From Terrirhizobium terrae (GTDB lineage: Bacteria > Pseudomonadota > Alphaproteobacteria > Rhizobiales > Rhizobiaceae): 64,000 bases of DNA. The stretch is taken from assembly GCF_030323265.1 (NCBI RefSeq), contig NZ_CP104991.1, positions 558,001 to 622,000 of the forward strand. Direction: 5' to 3'. The stretch's first letter is position 1, and each line of letters begins with the position of its first letter. The translations under genes were made by a program, and so were the position numbers. Below are positions 1 through 8,638 of the stretch, piece after piece. The notes below the pieces were generated by a model that saw only the letters and a program-made list of their open reading frames with translations, was not told the origin of the DNA and made no database searches.

Positions 1-141
1 GGCTCGCGCCGCTCTCCCTGGCGTAGACATTTCAGGAAAGACGGCCGCTTGATCTCGCCATAAGAATCCCGGCGTCGCACTTCTATAGCGTTTACCTCAT
101 ACGCGAGCCACGTAATGCGGAGCAAATCCGCGGCCACGTTT

Positions 142-155
142 GTACGGCACCGTAC
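142..155. repeat. Short palindrome upstream of stress promoter
   Basis: Inverted repeat GTACGG-CA-CCGTAC lies 26 bases upstream of the -35 element of the EcfG-type promoter at 182-207. A similar core occurs at 3575-3596, also just upstream of a stress promoter. It may be an operator, but this is inference only. Confidence 0.35.
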
Positions 156-181
156 CCTCGACTTGGTTTTCTCTATCGTTA

Positions 182-207
182 GGAACCCACCCAGAGACGT
201 CAACGTT
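182..207 (+). promoter_or_regulatory. EcfG/RpoE2-type promoter
   Basis: GGAAC (182-186), 17-base spacer, CGTT (204-207). This fits the alphaproteobacterial general stress sigma factor consensus. It points at the DUF2934 gene, whose ATG is 132 bases downstream. Confidence 0.7.
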
Positions 208-338
208 CTCCGCCCGCTGTTCCTTTGGGAGGTGTCGCGCCGTGGTATAGCCCTTCGCGGTTCTGATCGGATCAGCAGTTTGAGGATGACAAAAACTGGA
301 TGACGAGGACTTCCTCGTTTTCCTGCAGGGAGGTTCAA

Positions 339-509
339 ATGGACGAAAATCGTGAGGAATGGATTGCCCGTCGCGCTTACGAGCTGTGGGAGCAGGCTGG
401 ACAGCCTGAGGGTCAAGAGCATGAACATTGGTCCCAGGCTAGCGCCGAATGGGATGCTCGACCGAACGCAGTCGAGCCTGAACGCCCGTCATGGGAAGAC
501 GAAGAGTAA
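339..509 (+). CDS. DUF2934 small protein
   Basis: A 56-residue acidic protein. The segment with IARRAYELWEQAGQP followed by HEHW is the hallmark of the DUF2934 family, a short helical domain common in rhizobia and of unknown function. I chose the ATG at 339 because a purine-rich Shine-Dalgarno (gggagg, ending about 6 bases upstream) precedes it; the frame stays open further upstream but has no better start. An EcfG-type promoter lies upstream, so it is probably a general-stress gene. The C-terminus is rich in Glu, Pro and Trp. Confidence 0.8.
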   Translation: MDENREEWIARRAYELWEQAGQPEGQEHEHWSQASAEWDARPNAVEPERPSWEDEE

Positions 510-574
510 TCTGAATGTAAGTACGCAGGCGGGTGATCGACCTCACCCGCCTTGCATGTGCTCTTATGAACATT

Positions 575-817
575 TCAACCTTGGTGCAGTCGAAGCACGT
601 CGCGAAATTTGACGGTATCGACTACAGCGCCGTTGTCGTCGGTAAGCTCAAACGATTGGCCATCGATCTCCTCTCCATTTAACACGCGCTGGGACAGGAG
701 TTCGCGAGCTGAGCGAACGGCTTCGGCACGTGCCATTTCGATGTCTTGAAACTCGGCACCTTCCGGATCCTTGGAAAGGCGCTCTCCCTCACGGATATTG
801 AAAAACAGTCGGATCAT
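575..817 (-). CDS. DUF6894 family protein
   Basis: An 80-residue protein starting MIRLFFNIREGERL with DPEGAEF and ARAEAVRSARELL further on. This pattern matches the small DUF6894 proteins frequent in Rhizobiales (beta hairpin, then a helix). The function is unknown. Upstream on the minus strand there is only an imperfect stress-type promoter (GGAAA-N17-GGTT, 843-868), which is weaker than its neighbours. The gene stands alone, convergent with the DUF2934 gene. Confidence 0.75.
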   Translation of the reverse strand: MIRLFFNIREGERLSKDPEGAEFQDIEMARAEAVRSARELLSQRVLNGEEIDGQSFELTDDNGAVVDTVKFRDVLRLHQG

Positions 818-952
818 GTGTCACTCCCTCATGCCCCTTCATAACCTAAGAACACGTCTTATGTTTCCTGCGAACTTCTTGTTTTTATGGATATCTCTGT
901 TTACCGCACTAGGTAGCTTAATGGATGCAAGCAGGGCACCGGGACTGATCTC

Positions 953-1656
953 ATGAGCTGGACGACGAATAGGATCCTATCGATGCTCTCGGCCGATGTG
1001 GTCGCACGGCTCCGGCCTCATCTTGATCCGGTCGAGTTGCAGCAGGGGGAGCACCTGTTTGAATCCGATCAACAGCTACATCACGTATTCTTTTTGAGGG
1101 AGGACTTTCGTCCGAAATTGCTGGCGGTACCGGCGACAAGAACATCGAAGTCGGTTGCATAGGTCTGGAAGGGTTTTCAGCGGTACCGGCAATCCTCGGG
1201 ATCGATAACACTCCGCATTTTGCATTCATGCAATGCGGCGGCCCGGCACTCAGAATTGAGGTTACGGCGCTCCGTGCAGCGATGGACGAATGCCGCCCGT
1301 TTCGTGACATTCTCATGCGCTATGCTCACGTTTTCCTGATCCAAGTCGCCACAACAGCTCTTGCCGACGGTCGGTACGGCGTTGAAAAAAGGCTTGCCCG
1401 CTGGGTGCTGATGGGACGTGACCGCATCGGCAATGAGCTGCCGCTGACGCACGACTTTCTGGCACTGATGCTTGGTGTCCGCCGTGCGAGTGTTACAGAC
1501 GCGCTACACCGTCTCGAAGGCAAACACGCGATCAAGGCCGAGCGCGGTCTCATTCTCATCAAGGACGTCGAAAAACTGAAAGAGCTTGCCGGCCCGATCT
1601 ATGGCATTGCGGAGAAGCAATACGAGCAGCACATCCGGCACGACTGGCGCTATTAG
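953..1656 (+). CDS. Crp/Fnr family regulator (frameshifted)
   Basis: The N-terminal part (cyclic-nucleotide-binding-like beta roll) and the C-terminal part (HTH, with LTHDFLALMLGVRRASVTDAL as recognition region) lie in two frames. Adding one T to the T5 run at 1091-1095 joins them: the middle then reads VFFFEGGLSSEIAGG, the conserved Crp/Fnr core, and the total becomes 235 codons. The family senses cAMP, oxygen or other signals. No FNR-type N-terminal cysteine cluster is seen, and the signal is unknown. Many rhizobia carry such 230-240 residue paralogues on plasmids. It is either a sequencing error or a recent pseudogene; I favour error because many genes here share this defect. It is convergent with the dehydrogenase gene. 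Confidence 0.8.
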
Positions 1657-1697
1657 CCTGGCCCTGGAACAGGAGCCGAGCTCATCGGTGCGATCGA

Positions 1698-2861
1698 CTA
1701 GCCGTTGGGACGGATCACGACTTTCACGCATCCATCGGCTTTGTCCCGGAACGTCTTGTAGGCTTCAGGGCCTTCCTCAAGACCGATGCGGTGAGTAATG
1801 ATGAACGATGGGTCGATCTTGCCCTCAACGATCAGATTCATCAGAGGCTCGAGGTATTTCTGCACGTGGGTTTGGCCGGTCTTGAGCGTCAATCCCTTTC
1901 CGACAACTGCCCCAAGCGGCGCTGGCACAGCCGAGCCGATGAAGACACCCGGAAGGGAGACCGTACCACCTGGACGGCATGCCAGGATAGCCTGGCTCAA
2001 CGCGTAGGGCCGCTCGGTTGCCGACAGCTTCGTTTGCATCGTCTCCATAAAACCGCCCGCACCATGGCTCTCCAGTCCGACGGCTTCGATCACCGCATCG
2101 GGTCCCTTCCCATCAGTCATGTCGACAATACGTTGCTGCAGGTCTTCATCCGCATAGTCCAGCGTCTCCGCGCCCGCCGCTCGCGCAAGCGCCAAGCGCT
2201 CTGGCACGGTGTCGATCGCAATGACCCGTTCAGCGCCGAGCAGGAAGGCGGACTTGATTGCAAACAGTCCGACCGGGCCACAACCGAACACGGCGACCGT
2301 TTGTCCCGGCTGGATGTTGCAGTTTTCGGCTGCCATGTAACCTGTCGGGAAAATATCGGAAAGAAACAGGACCTGCTCGTCGCTCAAACCGTCCGGCACC
2401 TTGATCGGGCCGACGTCGGCATAGGGTACGCGCAGATATTCGGCTTGGCCGCCCGGAAAACGGCCGTATATCTCGGAGTAGCCAAACAAACCGGCAGTCG
2501 GATAGCCGATCTGTTTCGCTTGCATTGCGCCGTTCGGATTGGATCGCTCGCAGAGCGAAAACTGGCCCCATTGGCACTGTCGGCATTCACCGCATGAGAT
2601 GGTGAAGGGAACGACCACGCGGTCTCCAATTTTCAGCTTGGAGTTTCCGCGGCCAACCTCAACGACCTCCCCCATGGTTTCGTGGCCCATGACATCGCCA
2701 TGGTGCATGCCTGGCACGAAGCCGCCGTAGAGATGCAGATCCGAGCCGCAAATAGCGCAACTTGTAACCCTAATGATCGCATCGCGGTCATCCTCGATGG
2801 CGGGATCGTCTACCTGCTCGCAGCGAATGTCACCGCTTCCATGCCAAGTCAGCGCTTTCAT
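1698..2861 (-). CDS. Zinc-dependent alcohol dehydrogenase
   Basis: A 387-residue medium-chain dehydrogenase beginning [17 protein letters not shown]. It shows the catalytic zinc motif CGSDLH, then GHETMGEV, a structural-zinc region with clustered Cys ([15 protein letters not shown]), and the Rossmann motif [15 protein letters not shown]. The length and the [15 protein letters not shown] segment resemble the glutathione-independent formaldehyde dehydrogenase-like subgroup. It would oxidise an alcohol or aldehyde with NAD(P). The frame extends 94 codons further upstream, but the MKALTWHG start fits the family and has a purine-rich site just upstream (ggaac region). The gene lies downstream of the DUF4142 gene, separated from it by a terminator. 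Confidence 0.9.
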   Translation of the reverse strand: MKALTWHGSGDIRCEQVDDPAIEDDRDAIIRVTSCAICGSDLHLYGGFVPGMHHGDVMGHETMGEVVEVGRGNSKLKIGDRVVVPFTISCGECRQCQWGQFSLCERSNPNGAMQAKQIGYPTAGLFGYSEIYGRFPGGQAEYLRVPYADVGPIKVPDGLSDEQVLFLSDIFPTGYMAAENCNIQPGQTVAVFGCGPVGLFAIKSAFLLGAERVIAIDTVPERLALARAAGAETLDYADEDLQQRIVDMTDGKGPDAVIEAVGLESHGAGGFMETMQTKLSATERPYALSQAILACRPGGTVSLPGVFIGSAVPAPLGAVVGKGLTLKTGQTHVQKYLEPLMNLIVEGKIDPSFIITHRIGLEEGPEAYKTFRDKADGCVKVVIRPNG

Positions 2862-2913
2862 ATCTGTTCCTTCCGATTGATCAACGGCGGCCGCAATCGG
2901 TGTGAGCGGCACG

Positions 2914-2941
2914 AAAAACAACGGCCGCTTGGAGGCGGCCG
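2914..2941 (-). terminator. Rho-independent terminator after DUF4142 gene
   Basis: CGGCCGC / GCGGCCG stem (2922-2928 with 2935-2941) and a 6-base loop. On the minus strand it is followed by TTGTTTTT. It sits just past the stop of the DUF4142 gene. Confidence 0.75.
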
Positions 2942-2952
2942 CTGGAGGGAGA

Positions 2953-3479
2953 TTATTTATCGAGATCCTGTGCCATCTGGTAATGGTGCTCGAGGGCCGG
3001 CAGTGTCTTGGCAGCCCACGCCTTGAGGTCTGCATTCTCGCCCTCTTCGGCGTAACGCTTGAACAGGTCGACCGCATCCTCGTGCGCGTCAACCTGGTCA
3101 TCGATATACTCCTCGCTGAATTCGTCACCGTCGAGCTTGGCAAGCTCGTCCACCTCTTCCTTGAAATCCTCGGTCAACGTTGCAACAGGATTGCCCTGCA
3201 CCTTGCCGGAAGCGAGAAGCGCCTTGAGCTCTGCGGTTGTCTTCTCGTGATCGGTGACCATCTGCTGGGCAAACGCCTTCGTCGCGTCATTTCCCTTTGT
3301 CAGAGCGAGCTTGCTGGACTCGATCTCGAAAACGTCACTGGCGGAGGCCTCCATGATGAAATCCTCGGTTTTCGGTGCAACACCGAGAGCGGAGTTCACG
3401 CCGGTCGACTCCGTCGCCGACTGCGCAAAGCGCCGCCGGCGCTAAGGACGAGGCTTGCCGTGAGAAGGACATGTTTCAT
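2953..3479 (-). CDS. DUF4142 (ferritin-like) exported protein (frameshifted)
   Basis: The start at 3479 gives a signal peptide ([17 protein letters not shown]), but the mature part lies in another frame. Adding one base to the A3 run at 3427-3429 (TTT on the coding strand) gives ...[11 protein letters not shown], a normal signal-peptidase site, and an intact 175-residue protein. The mature domain ([21 protein letters not shown], then [15 protein letters not shown]) is the DUF4142 four-helix fold of periplasmic stress proteins in rhizobia. An EcfG-type promoter ends 50 bases upstream of the start and a terminator follows the stop, so the gene appears to be a single stress-induced unit. Confidence 0.85.
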
Positions 3480-3528
3480 CTGCGTAATCCCTGGAACTTG
3501 GTCTTCCTGATTGAAGATCCTGGATTGA

Positions 3529-3553
3529 AACGGCGCCTTGCGATCACAGTTCC
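3529..3553 (-). promoter_or_regulatory. EcfG/RpoE2-type promoter
   Basis: On the minus strand: GGAAC (complement of 3549-3553), 16-base spacer, CGTT (complement of 3529-3532). It lies 50 bases upstream of the DUF4142 start. Confidence 0.75.
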
Positions 3554-3574
3554 GGGGAAACGAGTGATAATCAG

Positions 3575-3596
3575 TTTCGTACGGCAACGTACGAAA
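3575..3596. repeat. Palindrome upstream of DUF4142 promoter
   Basis: TTTCGTAC-GGCAAC-GTACGAAA, a perfect 8-base inverted repeat 21 bases upstream of the -35 element at 3549-3553. Its core resembles the palindrome at 142-155. Confidence 0.5.
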
Positions 3597-3619
3597 TGTA
3601 AGATCCAACTGTTTCGATC

Positions 3620-4024
3620 TCATTGATTGGTTTTAAGCAATGGCAGGACCACGTCGCTGTAGGCATCGAAAGCGAGCTCGGCCTCATGAAAGCCGTCAAC
3701 AGCAAACCAGCCAAGCTCCGAATGTTCTTGTCCCAGCAATTGCGCATTACCGCCGTCCCAGAGAGGCACCCTGAAAATATGGAAGGGCGACTTCCTCTTC
3801 CGATCGCCGTCTTCATAGAGCGTAGCCACGTGCTCGAAAGCGCGGGGCGTCAAGCCTACCTCTTCCTGGCATTCGCGCACCAGAGCGACATCGAGCCCCT
3901 CGCCCTTTTCGACATGACCGCCGACTAGATCCCACTTGTTCGCCGACCATTTTCGATGCGCTGCGCGCCTCACAAGCAGCACCCGTCCATTGTCGATAAA
4001 CGCCGCGCACACAATCTCCGCCAT
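3620..4024 (-). CDS. Nudix hydrolase
   Basis: A 134-residue protein with a complete Nudix box: GGHVEKGEGLDVAL then RECQEEVGL, i.e. G-x5-E-x7-REUxEExGU with all metal-binding acids present. It would hydrolyse a nucleoside diphosphate linked to another group. The N-terminus VCAAFIDNGRVLLVRRA is typical of housecleaning members. I placed the start at 4024 because GAGAGG lies 7 bases upstream. The gene is divergent from the MOSC gene, and the two share an overlapping stress-type promoter pair at 4056-4083. Confidence 0.88.
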   Translation of the reverse strand: MAEIVCAAFIDNGRVLLVRRAAHRKWSANKWDLVGGHVEKGEGLDVALVRECQEEVGLTPRAFEHVATLYEDGDRKRKSPFHIFRVPLWDGGNAQLLGQEHSELGWFAVDGFHEAELAFDAYSDVVLPLLKTNQ

Positions 4025-4055
4025 CCGCAAACCTCTCAACGCACCATACCGATAG

Positions 4056-4083
4056 GGAACCCGGAGGCATCAGACGGTGTTCC
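4056..4083. promoter_or_regulatory. Overlapping divergent EcfG-type promoters
   Basis: Plus strand: GGAAC (4056-4060), N17, TGTT (4078-4081), 33 bases before the MOSC start. Minus strand: GGAAC (complement of 4079-4083), N17, GGTT (complement of 4058-4061), 34 bases before the Nudix start. The two elements are interleaved, so each -35 overlaps the -10 of the other. Confidence 0.6.
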
Positions 4084-4113
4084 ACGCTGTCAATAACCGC
4101 GAGGGGACTTTGG

Positions 4114-4836
4114 ATGAGTGAGACCGTGGGCACAATCAAAGAGATCTGGCGCTATCCCGTATCTTCGATCGGCGGTGAGGGTCTGAATGCGGCTTCGGTC
4201 GGCGATGATGGGATCGACGGAGATCGCACGCACCTCCTGGTTGACCTTGATACCGGAGAGGTCGCTTCACCGGAAACGACACCACGTTGGCGCCCTGTCC
4301 TGATGCTGTCGGCATGTCGATCTGGCAATGACGTGCTGGTCTCATCAAGTACGTGGAGAATGAAGCCGATCGGCCCCGGACTTGACGCGGCACTAAGCGA
4401 ACTCATGGGATTTCGCTGCGGCGTCCGTCCAAGAGGCGCCCCTGCCGAACGTGACAGGTCTGAGGTGAGCAACCTCCAACCTCGGTATGATCTCGCGCCA
4501 CTTCATTTCCTGACGACCAAGAGCCTTACCGATCTGGCGTCACTCATCCCAAGCAGCGAGGTAGACCGCCGACGTTTCAGGCCTAACGTCGTATTGGAGA
4601 CCGAAAGTCATGAAGAAGATTGGTTGGGTCGGGGCTGGCTGTGCGGCTCGGTCGGAGGAACCGTCACCGACAGGACCAAGCGGTGCGGCATGACCATGAT
4701 TGCACAGCCGGGCCTGCCTGAAGAACCGGAGATCCTGCGGACAATCGTCAGGCAGCGCGCCCGATGCCTTGGCGTTTATGCCTCTGTTGCACGGGCTGGG
4801 AGATTAACGGTCGGCGACGAGTTTGTATTTTCCTGA
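4114..4836 (+). CDS. MOSC domain protein
   Basis: A 240-residue protein with an N-terminal MOSC beta-barrel segment (WRYPVSSIGGEGL, GIDGDR) and a C-terminal MOSC domain. It contains the conserved cysteine in KRCGMT, near residue 190, that in the family contacts the sulfur or molybdenum cofactor. YcbX/mARC-type relatives reduce N-hydroxylated or other electrophilic compounds using molybdenum cofactor. Residues FRPNVVLE are also family-typical. No ferredoxin domain follows. Expression is probably stress-dependent from the shared promoter at 4056-4083. The 3' end overlaps the convergent FAD gene by 61 bases. Confidence 0.85.
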   Translation: MSETVGTIKEIWRYPVSSIGGEGLNAASVGDDGIDGDRTHLLVDLDTGEVASPETTPRWRPVLMLSACRSGNDVLVSSSTWRMKPIGPGLDAALSELMGFRCGVRPRGAPAERDRSEVSNLQPRYDLAPLHFLTTKSLTDLASLIPSSEVDRRRFRPNVVLETESHEEDWLGRGWLCGSVGGTVTDRTKRCGMTMIAQPGLPEEPEILRTIVRQRARCLGVYASVARAGRLTVGDEFVFS

Positions 4837-6497
4837 CCCAGCGCCGTAATCAGAGGATTGCCTGCAAACTCCGTGGACGTAATGATCGCATTCGAGACGA
4901 TCTCCCCCATGTCACGGGCGCTGGTTATACCCTGGATGAAAGGGAGCTTGTGCAGCAAGAATGGGACGGAAACGCAGTAGAGGTTTCTTGAGACGGGTTG
5001 ATCAATGATGGGCCTAAATGCTCGGTCGACATCGATCCCGCCGGTTCGTTTCAAACTTGCGGACATCTCTGCTGACGTTTCGGAGGCCGCTTCCTTGACC
5101 AAGCCCGGACGTCTCAAGCTTGGGAACGGTAGATCGGAGGCGGAGGCCGCATGCTGTCCTGTCGCGTCGATAAATGCCGCGTAGTGCGTCTCACGCTCTC
5201 CGACCGTGATCGTCACACCGGGTTTGTTCTCCGGATGCTCGATTTTATAGTCTTCTCCAAGCGCTACGACATCGAGCGTTCCGGCATTGTGAAGGGCAAG
5301 CAGACGCTCCACGGATTCATGCGGAACCGTGGCATAGTCATCGACAAAAACCGTCTTGAAATGCTTATGGAAGCGCTTCAGATCCTCGGCATCCAAATGT
5401 GGAACGGCGCGCGCAATCACCTCGTGCAAGCGAAGGATCGTGTACCGCCACTGAACCGTGATCTTCTCCGCCTTGTTCTTCTTCGCCTCGGCGAGATTTC
5501 GGGCCGCTGCGATGAATTGGTCCATTGCTTCCCGTGTGCGAAAGTAACGCTCAGCGATGTCCTCTATCGTTGCAAGCCCCAGGCCGATCGATGAGGCGTA
5601 GTCCGGGTCGGCAGCGCCGAGTTCGGCTTTGAACAACTCGAACACGTTGTCTAATAGCCCTGCCGGTCCCCGCGAGATAGCAGCATCGACGGCCTCCGGC
5701 GTGCAAAACTGGAGAGGTTCGTAGGGTATCGGGCAGAAGAAGTCGGCTTCCGGCAAGAGCCCTTTCCGAGACATCATTGTCATGTGAAGCCCATTGGTCG
5801 TAGGCTGATAAGCAAGCTGCCCTTGCTCATCACGCAGGAAGATTCCGTGAGCGGTGGCAACGGTTACAGCAGCATCGATGCCGCTCAGGGACGTTCCAAG
5901 AATGCCGACCTCGACTGGTCCGATGCGCTTGATGGCGCTGGCGGGCCAAGGCGAGATGAAGTAGCCGGGCGTTAGCTCGGTGTTTTCCGGCCAATCATGA
6001 CCAGTCGCCATGACGACATGGTCGAAGTTTTCCCTGGTTTCAGGTTCATCACCTTGGCGAGCGACCAGCGCGACATGAGATTTTTCCAGGCGAATATCGG
6101 TGATCTTGGTGCTCGCCCTGATGATTACGCTATGGCCGCGGGCCTTCGCCTGATCCACCAACTTCCAGAACTGAGCCGCAAGGAACGTTCCGAGCACGAC
6201 GCGTGGATAAAATTCGCGCTCACCGATCCGTGCCCGTTCAAGGCCTAGCTGCTGCAGGTCCGCATCAGAATGTCCACTCAACCACTCGATGAGGGTATCG
6301 ACGATGCGAGGGATTTCGATGCTCGCGATGTTGGCAAGCATAGCGTTATCATTGACCGCCGGATGATAGGGCGTGCCCTTCCCGGGATCTGGTAGCTCTT
6401 CGAAGACAGTGATCATCAGCGGTTGCTGAGAGGCTACGAGGCCCTTGAAGGTGTAGATGCCGGTGGGACCGGAACCAATGATGGCGATACGTGTCAT
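4776..6497 (-). CDS. FAD/NAD(P)-binding oxidoreductase
   Basis: A 573-residue protein opening with the dinucleotide-binding motif IAIIGSGPTGIYTFKGL, followed by a long FAD-NAD(P)-binding domain of the PF13454 type (conserved HVVMATGHDWPE and VGILGTSLSGIDAAV). It is probably a cytoplasmic flavoprotein; the substrate is unknown. Related proteins are annotated as HpnW- or lysine N-hydroxylase-like without proof. An EcfG-type promoter (6536-6560) lies 39 bases upstream of the ATG, so it belongs to the local stress group. Its 3' end overlaps the end of the MOSC gene on the opposite strand. Confidence 0.85.
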   Translation of the reverse strand: MTRIAIIGSGPTGIYTFKGLVASQQPLMITVFEELPDPGKGTPYHPAVNDNAMLANIASIEIPRIVDTLIEWLSGHSDADLQQLGLERARIGEREFYPRVVLGTFLAAQFWKLVDQAKARGHSVIIRASTKITDIRLEKSHVALVARQGDEPETRENFDHVVMATGHDWPENTELTPGYFISPWPASAIKRIGPVEVGILGTSLSGIDAAVTVATAHGIFLRDEQGQLAYQPTTNGLHMTMMSRKGLLPEADFFCPIPYEPLQFCTPEAVDAAISRGPAGLLDNVFELFKAELGAADPDYASSIGLGLATIEDIAERYFRTREAMDQFIAAARNLAEAKKNKAEKITVQWRYTILRLHEVIARAVPHLDAEDLKRFHKHFKTVFVDDYATVPHESVERLLALHNAGTLDVVALGEDYKIEHPENKPGVTITVGERETHYAAFIDATGQHAASASDLPFPSLRRPGLVKEAASETSAEMSASLKRTGGIDVDRAFRPIIDQPVSRNLYCVSVPFLLHKLPFIQGITSARDMGEIVSNAIITSTEFAGNPLITALGQENTNSSPTVNLPARATEA

Positions 6498-6535
6498 GAG
6501 GCTCGACGAGCTTGTTGTGATGGAAGGCCGGACAA

Positions 6536-6560
6536 AACGGCCCAGCGTCTGACAGGTTCC
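6536..6560 (-). promoter_or_regulatory. EcfG/RpoE2-type promoter
   Basis: Minus strand GGAAC (complement of 6556-6560), N16, CGTT (complement of 6536-6539), upstream of the FAD oxidoreductase gene. Confidence 0.72.
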
Positions 6561-6693
6561 AGATCAGGCCGTAACCGTGCGCTATCGTACAGCCGTTGAA
6601 GATTCACTCGGCCGAGGGTCGCCTCGTAACTCAAATTCCTTAGCGATCAACGGCGCCGAGTCGAGCCGACGAAAATGCGTCGCAAACCCATCA

Positions 6694-6718
6694 GGAACCT
6701 TCTCCCAATGTGATGGTT
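6694..6718 (+). promoter_or_regulatory. Possible EcfG-type promoter
   Basis: GGAAC (6694-6698), N16, GGTT (6715-6718). The -10 differs in one base from CGTT. It lies 129 bases before the PfpI start. Confidence 0.5.
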
Positions 6719-6846
6719 CTCCTGATGTCACACGAACCAAGACATCACCTTCACTCAGACACGGCGGGCCGAATCTCTGTGCGCCTCCTAAGGGGCGCGT
6801 CTCAACCTGCCGCCCGCCTGAGAGTCTATCGCAAACGGAGAATAGC

Positions 6847-7416
6847 ATGACCCTGGAAGGCAAGAAGATCGCAATCCTGCTGGCGCCCCGTGGCACTGAG
6901 GAGCCGGAATTTGTTGAGCCGAAACGCGCTGTAGAGGCCGCTGGCGCATCGGTTACTGTCATCGGCTTTGAAGCGGGCGAGGTCCAGACCGTCAATAACG
7001 ACCTTGATCCGGGTTCACGCTTCTCCGTCGATAAGGCGGTAGCTGAAATCGCGGCGTCCGACTTCGACGGCCTAGTCATCCCTGGCGGCAGTGTTGGAGC
7101 CGACACACTGCGCGGCAATGAGCAAATCGTGTCCTTTGTGCATGACTTCTTCGCCCAGCAGAAACCAGTTGGCGTCATCTGCCATGGCCCGTGGATCCTC
7201 GTGGAGGCCGACGTGGTGAAAGGGCGCACGCTGACATCCTACCCGACTGTGTCGACTGACATCCGTAACGCCGGCGGAACCTGGGTCGATCAGGAAGTGG
7301 TAACCGACAAGGGACTGGTCACCAGTCGCAACCCGAACGACTTGCCGGCCTTCTGCGCGAAGATCGTCGAGGAATTCGCCGAGGGCCGCCATCCAGCACA
7401 GGCGCGCAGCGCATAA
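6847..7416 (+). CDS. DJ-1/PfpI family protein
   Basis: A 189-residue type 1 glutamine amidotransferase-like protein. The nucleophile elbow GVICHGPW carries the catalytic Cys-His pair, and the acidic residue of the family is in APRGTEEPEF near residue 18. Such PfpI/YhbO-type proteins act as glyoxalase- or deglycase-like stress proteins, or as putative proteases. The ATG at 6847 follows a gag-rich site. It is the first gene of a likely three-gene stress operon with the SDR gene and a small hydrophilic protein. Confidence 0.88.
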   Translation: MTLEGKKIAILLAPRGTEEPEFVEPKRAVEAAGASVTVIGFEAGEVQTVNNDLDPGSRFSVDKAVAEIAASDFDGLVIPGGSVGADTLRGNEQIVSFVHDFFAQQKPVGVICHGPWILVEADVVKGRTLTSYPTVSTDIRNAGGTWVDQEVVTDKGLVTSRNPNDLPAFCAKIVEEFAEGRHPAQARSA

Positions 7417-7481
7417 TCTTAACACTTGCGGGCGCCGCCAGGCGTCCGCTCTCCTCATTTCTTTTGGCTCAAGGAGTGAAA

Positions 7482-8339
7482 ATGACCAACTATCCGACAC
7501 CGCCATTCGACGCACCACGCCAGGATATGCCCGGGACGACGGAAGCGATGTCCCCTCTGCCCGATCATGGCGAGGAGAGCTATCGAGGCTCCGGCCGTCT
7601 GTCAGGAAAGAAGGCCGTGATTACCGGAGGTGACAGTGGCATCGGGCGTGCCGTTGCAATTGCCTTCGCCCGCGAGGGTGCCGATATCCTGATTTCATAC
7701 TTGGATGAAGACGAGGATGCTGAGGAAACAAAATCCTGGGTCGAAAAGGCTGGCCGCAAGGCGATCTTGCTGCCCGGCGACATTCAGTACGCCCCGCACT
7801 GCAAAGAGATCATCGACACAGCGGTCTCGCAGCTTGGCGGGATAGATATCCTTGTCAACAATGCCGCTCACCAGGCGAGCTTCAGCGATATAGGGGATAT
7901 TTCAGACGAAGAGTGGGAAGTGACTTTCCGCACCAACATCCATGCAATGTTCTACCTGACAAAGGCCGCCGTGCCGCACATGAAACCCGGTAGCGCGATC
8001 ATCAATACCACCTCGATCAATGCAGACAGTCCAAGCCCGCATCTGCTCGCATACGCCACAACCAAGGGCGCCATCCAGAATTTCACGGCAGGTCTTGCTC
8101 AGATGCTGGCCGACAAAGGTATTCGCGCCAATTCCGTTGCACCTGGGCCGATTTGGACGCCCCTTATCCCGTCGACCATGCCGGATGAGAACGTGAAGAA
8201 CTTTGGCAAGCAGGTACCAATGCAGCGACCCGGCCAGCCCGCCGAACTTGCCACCGCCTACGTTATGCTGGCCGATCCGCTGTCGAGCTACGTGTCGGGA
8301 GCAACGATCGCAGTTACCGGCGGCAAGCCGATCATTTGA
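7482..8339 (+). CDS. SDR family oxidoreductase
   Basis: A 285-residue short-chain dehydrogenase of the YghA/YhdF type, with an N-terminal extension (YPTPPFDAPRQDMPGTTEAM) typical of these NADP-dependent glucose- or aldehyde-dehydrogenase-like enzymes. The cofactor motif GGDSGIG sits near residue 50, NNAAHQ follows, the catalytic Ser is in NTTSIN and the Tyr-Lys pair in YATTKG. Its start has aaggag 5 bases upstream. It lies 65 bases after the PfpI gene with no terminator between, so it is probably co-transcribed. Members of this subgroup are often in the general stress regulon of rhizobia. Confidence 0.9.
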   Translation: MTNYPTPPFDAPRQDMPGTTEAMSPLPDHGEESYRGSGRLSGKKAVITGGDSGIGRAVAIAFAREGADILISYLDEDEDAEETKSWVEKAGRKAILLPGDIQYAPHCKEIIDTAVSQLGGIDILVNNAAHQASFSDIGDISDEEWEVTFRTNIHAMFYLTKAAVPHMKPGSAIINTTSINADSPSPHLLAYATTKGAIQNFTAGLAQMLADKGIRANSVAPGPIWTPLIPSTMPDENVKNFGKQVPMQRPGQPAELATAYVMLADPLSSYVSGATIAVTGGKPII

Positions 8340-8371
8340 TCTGCGGCAAACTCAACCAAAGGAAAAAGCAA

Positions 8372-8578
8372 ATGGCAAAGCCTCAAGATGATACAAAAGG
8401 CCAGTACGCGCCTTCGCAGGCAGATCCTCACGCGACTGGAGTCCATAGCGCGAAGCCGACAGTCGTAACAGGTTCTGAAGACGCAACCGTCAATCGGACG
8501 CCGCCGGGGCAAAAGAAGGAAAAGGATTTCGATCTGAATTACGACTCGACAGAAAACAGTGGCAATCGCACGACGTAA
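8372..8578 (+). CDS. Small hydrophilic protein
   Basis: A 68-residue protein rich in Gln, Thr, Asp and Lys, with no hydrophobic segment, so probably disordered. It follows the SDR gene by 32 bases with an aaggaaaaag Shine-Dalgarno, which supports translation in the same operon. No known domain is recognised. Its composition resembles small stress-induced proteins in rhizobia, but the function is unknown. Confidence 0.6.
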   Translation: MAKPQDDTKGQYAPSQADPHATGVHSAKPTVVTGSEDATVNRTPPGQKKEKDFDLNYDSTENSGNRTT

Positions 8579-8638
8579 CACTTACGTCATCCAATCTCCG
8601 GCGTCATCAAAAGGTCGACGTAACCGCATCCCCGACGT

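Noticed and set aside
1791..2597. 268-codon frame opposite the alcohol dehydrogenase
   Set aside because: Lies wholly inside a clear gene on the other strand; GC-rich antisense artefact.
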